Below are positions 20,555 through 25,012 of a DNA stretch of 25,012 bases, piece after piece; the first letter of the stretch is position 1, and each line of letters opens with the position of its first letter. Both the position numbers and the translations under genes were made by a program. Source of the stretch: JAZSMS01 sp045536015 (GTDB lineage Bacteria; Bacillota; Clostridia; Christensenellales; QALW01); assembly GCA_045536015.1 (NCBI GenBank), contig JAZSMS010000129.1:1-25012 (forward strand), read 5' to 3'. The notes under the pieces were generated by a model. It was given only the letters and a program-made list of their open reading frames with translations, was not told the DNA's origin and did no database searches.

Positions 20555-22018
20555 ATGGCTCAACTTAGCAAAGAACAGATAGAAGCTATTGTAAAACAAG
20601 TAATTTCAAACGTAAATTCTTCTGCACCTAAAGCAGTAGAAGAAAAACAATATACGTCTACCACCTTTAAGGGCAGACGCTTGATTGGCGTTTATTCCGA
20701 TATGAACGAGGCTATTGCCGCTGCTCAGGAAGGCTACAAGGCAGTTCGTGCAATGTCGGTTGAACAGAGAGAAAAAATTATTACCGCTATCCGTGAGCTT
20801 ACCAGAGAAGAAGCACAAACTATGGCCGAGATGGGCGTTAGCGAAACGGGTATGGGTAAAGTAGAGCACAAAAAGGCAAAGCACCTTTTAGTTGCAAATA
20901 AGACCCCGGGAACAGAGGATATTCGTGCCGAGGCACAAACGGGTGATTACGGTTTAACATTGGTTGAATCGGCTCCTTTTGGCGTTGTTGGCGCAATAAC
21001 CCCAAGTACTAACCCCTCCGAAACTGTTATTTGCAACAGTATCGGTATGATAGCTGCAGGAAACGGCGTTGTATTTAACCCCCACCCAGGTGCTATCTGC
21101 GTTTCTAACTACGCAGTTGACCTTGTTAACCGAGCTTCTTCAGCATCGGGTGGCCCTGAGGTTTTAGTTGCTTCGATGGATAAGCCCACCTTAGAGTCGG
21201 CTTCGATAATGTATGCGCACCCTGCAATCCGTCTTTTAGTTTGCACAGGCGGCCCCGGCGTTGTTAAGGCAGTTTTGTCTTCGGGCAAAAAGGCTATCGG
21301 TGCAGGCGCAGGTAACCCCCCTGTTATAGTTGACGATACCGCCGATATTATTAAGGCAGGAAAAGATATTATTGACGGTTGCACCTTTGATAACAACCTT
21401 CCCTGCATTGCAGAAAAAGAGGTTTTTGCATTTAGAAGCATTAAGGATCAGCTTATTGGCGAAATGCTTAAAAACGGTGCATACCTTTTAACAAAGGACG
21501 AGGCTGACAAGCTTGCAAGCATCGTTTTAGTTGACAAAGCAGATAAATCGGGCAAGGTTAAAAAAATTGTTAACCGAAATTGTGTCGGCAGAGATGCTTC
21601 TGTTATCTATGCAATGCTTAACAACGGCAAAACTCTTCCCGTTGGCACACGTTGCCTTATTGCCGAGACCGAGTTTGAGCATCCCTTTGTTCAGGAAGAG
21701 CTTATGATGCCCATTTTGCCTATCGTTACGGTAGAAAATATCGACCAGGCAGTTGACTTGGCAGTTAAGGCAGAGCACGGCAACCGCCACACCGCACATA
21801 TGCATTCAAAGAATATTGATAACCTTACCAAGTTTGCCTCTGCCGTTGAAACTACAATCTTTGTTAAAAACGCGCCAAGCTATGCAGGAATCGGCTTTGG
21901 TGGCGAAGGTCACACAACCTTTACCATTGCAGGTCCTACCGGCGAAGGCATTACAAGCGCACGCAGCTTTACGCGTAAGCGCCGTTGTGTAATGGCAGAT
22001 AGCTTTAGAATTATTTAA
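20555..22018 (+). CDS. CoA-acylating aldehyde dehydrogenase (PduP/EutE family) with N-terminal encapsulation peptide
   Basis: A 487-residue aldehyde dehydrogenase that oxidises an aldehyde with NAD+ and CoA to acyl-CoA. Residues 1-21 (MAQLSKEQIEAIVKQVISNV) form the encapsulation helix, followed by a short linker. The catalytic domain shows SAPFGVVGAITPSTNP, TGGPGVVKAVLSSGKKAIG, and the nucleophile C284 in TFDNNLPCIAEKEV. GFGGEGHTTFTIAGPTGEG near the C-terminus is typical of EutE/PduP rather than ordinary aldehyde dehydrogenases. Whether the substrate is lactaldehyde, propionaldehyde or acetaldehyde cannot be read from the sequence. The ATG has TTGGAGG upstream, 14 bases after the regulator gene. 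Confidence 0.95.
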   Translation: MAQLSKEQIEAIVKQVISNVNSSAPKAVEEKQYTSTTFKGRRLIGVYSDMNEAIAAAQEGYKAVRAMSVEQREKIITAIRELTREEAQTMAEMGVSETGMGKVEHKKAKHLLVANKTPGTEDIRAEAQTGDYGLTLVESAPFGVVGAITPSTNPSETVICNSIGMIAAGNGVVFNPHPGAICVSNYAVDLVNRASSASGGPEVLVASMDKPTLESASIMYAHPAIRLLVCTGGPGVVKAVLSSGKKAIGAGAGNPPVIVDDTADIIKAGKDIIDGCTFDNNLPCIAEKEVFAFRSIKDQLIGEMLKNGAYLLTKDEADKLASIVLVDKADKSGKVKKIVNRNCVGRDASVIYAMLNNGKTLPVGTRCLIAETEFEHPFVQEELMMPILPIVTVENIDQAVDLAVKAEHGNRHTAHMHSKNIDNLTKFASAVETTIFVKNAPSYAGIGFGGEGHTTFTIAGPTGEGITSARSFTRKRRCVMADSFRII

Positions 22019-22046
22019 TTTTAGAATTGTTTAGTTGGAGTTTTTT

Positions 22047-22709
22047 ATGGACGTTAACGTTGCTGAAATTACAAAATTAGTTTTACAGGCACTTTCGCAA
22101 GAAGGTGCTTCAACGCAAGCAACCGCTACAGGTGACGGTGATATTCCCGTTGGCGTTTCTAACCGCCATATTCACCTCTGCCGTGAACATCTTGACATTT
22201 TATTCGGTGCCGGATACGAGCTTACGCATTTTAAGGACTTATCCCAGCCCGGTCAGTACGCCTGCAAGGAAACGCTTACCATCGTTGGTCCTTCGCTTAG
22301 ACCTATCGAAAACGTTCGCGTTTTAGGACCGTTAAGAAACGCTTCGCAGGTTGAAATTTCGCGTACCGATTCGTTTACCTTAAAGGTTAAGCCACCCGTT
22401 AGAGAAAGCGGTTCAATATCAGGCAGTGCACCGATAACTATAATAGGTCCTAAGGGCGTTGTAACGCTTAATGAGGGCTGCATAATAGCTAACAGGCATA
22501 TTCATATGTCGCTTGCCGACGGTGCCGCATTTGGCGTTAAAGACGGTCAGTACGTTACAGTTGATGCTATTGGCGAACGCAGAACGCGCTTTTATGACGT
22601 GCAGGTACGCGTAAGCGATAAGTTTGCACTTGAGATGCATTTAGATACCGACGATGCAAATGCCGCAGGACTTTCGGGCAAATCAAAGGTTAAAATAGTA
22701 AAGGAATAA
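22047..22709 (+). CDS. pduL: PduL phosphotransacylase with N-terminal encapsulation peptide
   Basis: A 220-residue PduL-type phosphate acyltransferase that converts acyl-CoA to acyl-phosphate and frees CoA for the aldehyde dehydrogenase inside the compartment. An encapsulation helix MDVNVAEITKLVLQALSQEG (1-20) and a short linker precede the catalytic part. Two zinc-binding NRHIH motifs are present, with H41/H43 in VSNRHIHLC and H151/H153 in IANRHIHMS. KDLSQPGQYACKETLTIVGP and RVLGPLRNASQVEISRTDSF are family signatures. I chose ATG 22047, with TTGGAG six bases upstream; an upstream TTG at 22035 would overlap that site. No acyl kinase gene follows in the operon. Confidence 0.95.
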   Translation: MDVNVAEITKLVLQALSQEGASTQATATGDGDIPVGVSNRHIHLCREHLDILFGAGYELTHFKDLSQPGQYACKETLTIVGPSLRPIENVRVLGPLRNASQVEISRTDSFTLKVKPPVRESGSISGSAPITIIGPKGVVTLNEGCIIANRHIHMSLADGAAFGVKDGQYVTVDAIGERRTRFYDVQVRVSDKFALEMHLDTDDANAAGLSGKSKVKIVKE

Positions 22710-22712
22710 GCC

Positions 22713-23420
22713 TTGTATAAAATTATAGCTTGTGATTACGACGGCACTTTGGTCACCTCGTGTGATGAGGTGCTGTCGTTACAGTTTTTGGAAAAATTAC
22801 ATAACCTTGCCTCGCGCGGAATTATCTTTGCAGTTGCGTCGGGCAGACCGTATAATCAGCTTAAAAAGATTTTTGCGCCGGTTTTTTCGGATATCGCTTT
22901 TATTGCTTCTGACGGCGCACAGATAATGTATAAAAATTGTCTGCTTGGCAAAACGACAATGTGCCTGCAAGACGTTAAAGCCCTTGCGCAAATTGCACTT
23001 AACGAAGACTTAGCCCCTATTGCCGCTTTGCGCGAAGAAAACAAAAGCATTTCAAGCGAACAATTAGCTTTGCCGTTTTTATTCTCAAGCGACGTGTTTA
23101 AGCTTATCGTTGCCAAAAACGGAAAAAGCGCACAAGCCTTAAAGCAAAAGGCAAGCACGCTTTCTAACGTCAGAATTTGCTACGAAGATGCTGCTTTTAT
23201 TGAATTTTGCAATGCAAATTCAAATAAAGGCGTTGCACTTAAAACACTTATGTATAAATTTTCGTGCCCCATCGATAAGGTTGCAGCAATCGGTGACGGA
23301 ATAAATGATTTAGAGATGCTTAAATTAGTTAAATATCCTTTTCGCCCCAAATGCGCAGATGAACATATAATAGATATAGCACAGGAAATTGACGTTAAGC
23401 AATTTATTTTAGATATATAA
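22713..23420 (+). CDS. HAD-superfamily (Cof-type) hydrolase
   Basis: A 235-residue haloacid-dehalogenase-like phosphatase of the Cof/YidA type. Motif I is ACDYDGTLV with D8 and D10; motif II is AVASGRP; motif III and IV appear as the Lys in SNKGVALK and GDGINDLEML. A cap domain lies between. It is shorter than typical Cof proteins (about 260-290). The start is TTG at 22713 with AAGGA upstream, three bases after pduL, so it is the last gene of the BMC transcript. It has no encapsulation helix, suggesting a cytosolic task such as removing a sugar phosphate or balancing the intermediate pool. The substrate is unknown. Confidence 0.85.
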   Translation: MYKIIACDYDGTLVTSCDEVLSLQFLEKLHNLASRGIIFAVASGRPYNQLKKIFAPVFSDIAFIASDGAQIMYKNCLLGKTTMCLQDVKALAQIALNEDLAPIAALREENKSISSEQLALPFLFSSDVFKLIVAKNGKSAQALKQKASTLSNVRICYEDAAFIEFCNANSNKGVALKTLMYKFSCPIDKVAAIGDGINDLEMLKLVKYPFRPKCADEHIIDIAQEIDVKQFILDI

Positions 23421-23448
23421 AAAGGAAGGTTAAAAGCCTTCCTTTTTT
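23420..23448. terminator. bidirectional intrinsic terminator closing the BMC operon
   Basis: AAAAGGAAGG (23420-23429) and CCTTCCTTTT (23437-23446) form a 10 bp stem with a TTAAAAG loop and a T-run. It also serves the convergent GtrA-type gene. Confidence 0.88.
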
Positions 23449-23860
23449 ATTTATTTTTAAAGATAATCAGCTTACTTATAACGTAATTAAGCACTATAAC
23501 TATCACCTGTGCCGCAAGCTTAACGGGCATTGTAGGTAATGCAAGCCACGATATAAACACAAGCAAAAGCACTTCTTCAACTCCAAGCGTTGCAAGGCGC
23601 CCTGCATAAAATTTAACCGCCTGAAACAAAAACTGCCCTACGCCCTTTGTTTTAGCGTTAAACACCCAAACTCTATTGGTTAAAAACGCAAACAACACGG
23701 CAAAAAACCACGCTATTACGTTTGAAACAAGCACGTCAAAGGCCAAAAGCTCATCGCACGCCCAAAATACCACCATATTTACAAGCGTTGTAAGCCCGCC
23801 AAAGATGACGTATAAAATTATATCCTTATATTTTTTAAGCAGTTCTTTTATCTTTTCCAT
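23447..23860 (-). CDS. GtrA-family membrane protein, probably leaderless
   Basis: A 137-residue protein with four hydrophobic segments, typical of the GtrA family, which is thought to help flip lipid-linked sugars during cell-surface glycosylation. The start LYVIFGGLTTLVNMVVFW, the middle NVIAWFFAVLFAFLTNRVWVF and the end ISKLIIFKNK are family-like. The ATG at 23860 has no ribosome site. The -10 element ends only six bases before it, so the mRNA should begin at or next to the A of ATG. An upstream TTG at 23875 would lie inside the promoter and is rejected. Confidence 0.83.
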   Translation of the reverse strand: MEKIKELLKKYKDIILYVIFGGLTTLVNMVVFWACDELLAFDVLVSNVIAWFFAVLFAFLTNRVWVFNAKTKGVGQFLFQAVKFYAGRLATLGVEEVLLLVFISWLALPTMPVKLAAQVIVIVLNYVISKLIIFKNK

Positions 23861-23866
23861 AGTAAT

Positions 23867-23895
23867 ATAATACAATTTTATTTGGAAAAAGTCAA
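23867..23895 (-). promoter_or_regulatory. sigma-A promoter of the GtrA-type gene, leaderless arrangement
   Basis: On the minus strand, TTGACT (23895-23890), 17 bp spacer, TATTAT (23872-23867), then ATTACT and ATG. The usual start point seven bases after the -10 coincides with the A of ATG. Confidence 0.65.
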
Positions 23896-23910
23896 TAGGT
23901 TGGATATTTA

Positions 23911-24918
23911 TTATTGCTTTTTATAATTTTTATCAAAAACCTCATTTATGGCATACTGATCATATTTTGAATTAAAAACATTACTTTTAGAAGAATAACA
24001 CCATCCGTTAAACGAATCAAGTTTTTCCGTTGCCTCTATGTTATATTCATAGTCCTCTCTAACATAATAACCATCAGTATATACAAAATGCTCGTAATAA
24101 TACTCTTCAGCACCACCATCCCATAAATCGTTTATAACAGAGTATCTGTCTTCTACCTTCACATTGCTAAAAAGCTGTTCGGTTCCCGTTTGTAGTACCG
24201 ATCCACTTACAAGCACAATATCACTTGCCCACTTATTAGAATCAGGCGAAGTATTAGAAAAATTAAAAGTTCTCACATCCAAAGAAATAACTCCATATCT
24301 TTGATAATTAAATGCTTTCCAATCCGAAAAAACTCCTGGCAATATGCTTATAAAATTATTTTCACTATCAAACAAGTATGCGTCACAGGCTTCGCTAGCC
24401 AGGCGCGCATCTGAATCAAAACAAAAATAATAATAACAACGCAAATAATAAGGTTTATATTGTTCGTTATCCGCTATCGTTTTATAAACGCGACTTGCAT
24501 TATATCCCGTTTCTGCAAGATAAATTTTGTCAAGTTCTTCAAAACCATTTGAAATATCTATAAAATCAAGGTATTTTTTTGCACACCACCCCGTACCTTT
24601 ACTTGTGTTTACAAAACACCAATCCCCCTGTATTTTAACCACTTGTATTATATGGTTATCCTTCAAAGTCGTTATTACTTTTGAACTTGTATTTGGGTTG
24701 CTACGCAAATTTAATTTTCCGTCTTCGCTAATATTTACCTGCGCAATAGGCGAAGTTTTTGTTTCAACCGCCTCGGGTGTTGGGTCTGCAACAAGATAAG
24801 GCGTTGGTGTAACGTTGTTTGCGGGCGGTGTATTAGTTTGATTTGGCGCATTATTCGGCGTGCAAGCACATAAAAACAAAGTAATTAAAGTTATTATAGT
24901 AGCAAGTAGTTTTTTCAT
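23911..24918 (-). CDS. lipoprotein with an SH3-type domain and an unrecognised C-terminal region
   Basis: A 335-residue putative lipoprotein. The signal MKKLLATIITLITLFLCAC ends in a lipobox with lipidated Cys19. A Pro/Thr/Asn-rich spacer (20-58) is typical of surface lipoproteins. A bacterial SH3 domain follows (about 60-120), with LNLRSNPNTSSKVITTL and GDWCFVNTSKGTGWC, probably binding cell-wall peptides. The rest (about 125-335) is rich in Tyr, Asp and Asn (YYLRCYYYFCFDSD, GGAEEYYYEHF) with no recognised domain; two cysteine pairs might form disulfides. ATG 24918 has CAGGAG upstream. Role unknown, perhaps cell-envelope sensing or adhesion. Confidence 0.78.
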   Translation of the reverse strand: MKKLLATIITLITLFLCACTPNNAPNQTNTPPANNVTPTPYLVADPTPEAVETKTSPIAQVNISEDGKLNLRSNPNTSSKVITTLKDNHIIQVVKIQGDWCFVNTSKGTGWCAKKYLDFIDISNGFEELDKIYLAETGYNASRVYKTIADNEQYKPYYLRCYYYFCFDSDARLASEACDAYLFDSENNFISILPGVFSDWKAFNYQRYGVISLDVRTFNFSNTSPDSNKWASDIVLVSGSVLQTGTEQLFSNVKVEDRYSVINDLWDGGAEEYYYEHFVYTDGYYVREDYEYNIEATEKLDSFNGWCYSSKSNVFNSKYDQYAINEVFDKNYKKQ

Positions 24919-25012
24919 AGTTTTTTCTCCTGGGAAAAATTTAGCTCTGTTTTTAGAGTTATTACGTAAATTTTATTTGATTGCAAACCCTTCATAAGAT
25001 TTCTTTAAAGCA

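Noticed and set aside
23861..23875. TTG at 23875 as start of the GtrA-type gene
   Set aside because: It would place the start codon inside the -10 region of the best promoter, and the extra residues (MYYIT) are not family-like.
24919..25012. Promoter for the lipoprotein gene
   Set aside because: The best match on the minus strand is TTGCAA with a 16 bp spacer and TAATAA, too weak to call. A CTCT/AGAG 4 bp hairpin there is also too short to matter.

Overview
The window looks like the chromosome of a low-GC, Gram-positive (Clostridia-like), probably spore-forming anaerobe. Signs are strong AGGAGG-type ribosome sites, occasional TTG starts, sigma-A promoters with 16-17 bp spacers, short intrinsic terminators, a gyrB-gyrA operon, and Cys-rich proteins resembling spore-surface proteins. 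I cannot name a species. No intergenic stretch exceeds about 180 bases.

Layout. 1-2540: a B12-binding-type radical SAM protein (minus strand, cut by the window edge) diverges from an O-antigen-ligase-like membrane protein. 2541-7432: the gyrB-gyrA operon plus a small membrane protein on the minus strand. 7478-10308 (minus strand): an Asn/Cys-repeat mini-protein, upp, a Cys-rich spore-coat-like protein behind a possible sigma-K promoter, and a leaderless-secretion amidase with two SH3-type domains. 10368-12154: a flavin-reductase-like protein translationally coupled to DNA polymerase IV. 12231-23450: a complete bacterial microcompartment (BMC) operon. 23447-24918 (minus strand): a GtrA-type membrane protein, apparently on a leaderless mRNA, and an SH3-containing lipoprotein.

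The BMC operon is the main feature. It is bounded upstream by the dinB terminator and a good promoter (12231-12259), has a second promoter at 13197-13225, and ends at a strong terminator (23420-23448). Gene order: eutS-type shell protein, EutP-type GTPase, class II aldolase, GlcG/PduO-C-like protein, zinc-type alcohol dehydrogenase, BMC-H with a pore-loop insertion, BMC-H, BMC-H with a charged tail, BMC-H with a Lys/Ala-rich N-terminal extension and an internal start, BMC-H, EutN pentamer, PduS-like flavin/iron-sulfur protein, PduT-type shell trimer, DeoR-type regulator, CoA-acylating aldehyde dehydrogenase, PduL phosphotransacylase, and a HAD hydrolase. Four enzymes carry recognisable encapsulation helices: aldolase at the C-terminus; alcohol dehydrogenase, aldehyde dehydrogenase and PduL at the N-terminus.

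No glycyl-radical enzyme, B12-dependent diol dehydratase or ethanolamine lyase is present between the operon boundaries. The simplest reading is that the aldolase itself is the signature enzyme. It would cleave a (deoxy)sugar phosphate to DHAP plus an aldehyde (lactaldehyde from fuculose/rhamnulose-1-phosphate, or acetaldehyde from a 5-deoxypentulose-1-phosphate). The aldehyde is then dismutated inside the shell: half is oxidised to acyl-CoA and acyl-phosphate, half reduced to an alcohol, and PduS/PduT offer an electron outlet. The substrate is inference. The sequence shows gene content, motifs and targeting helices.
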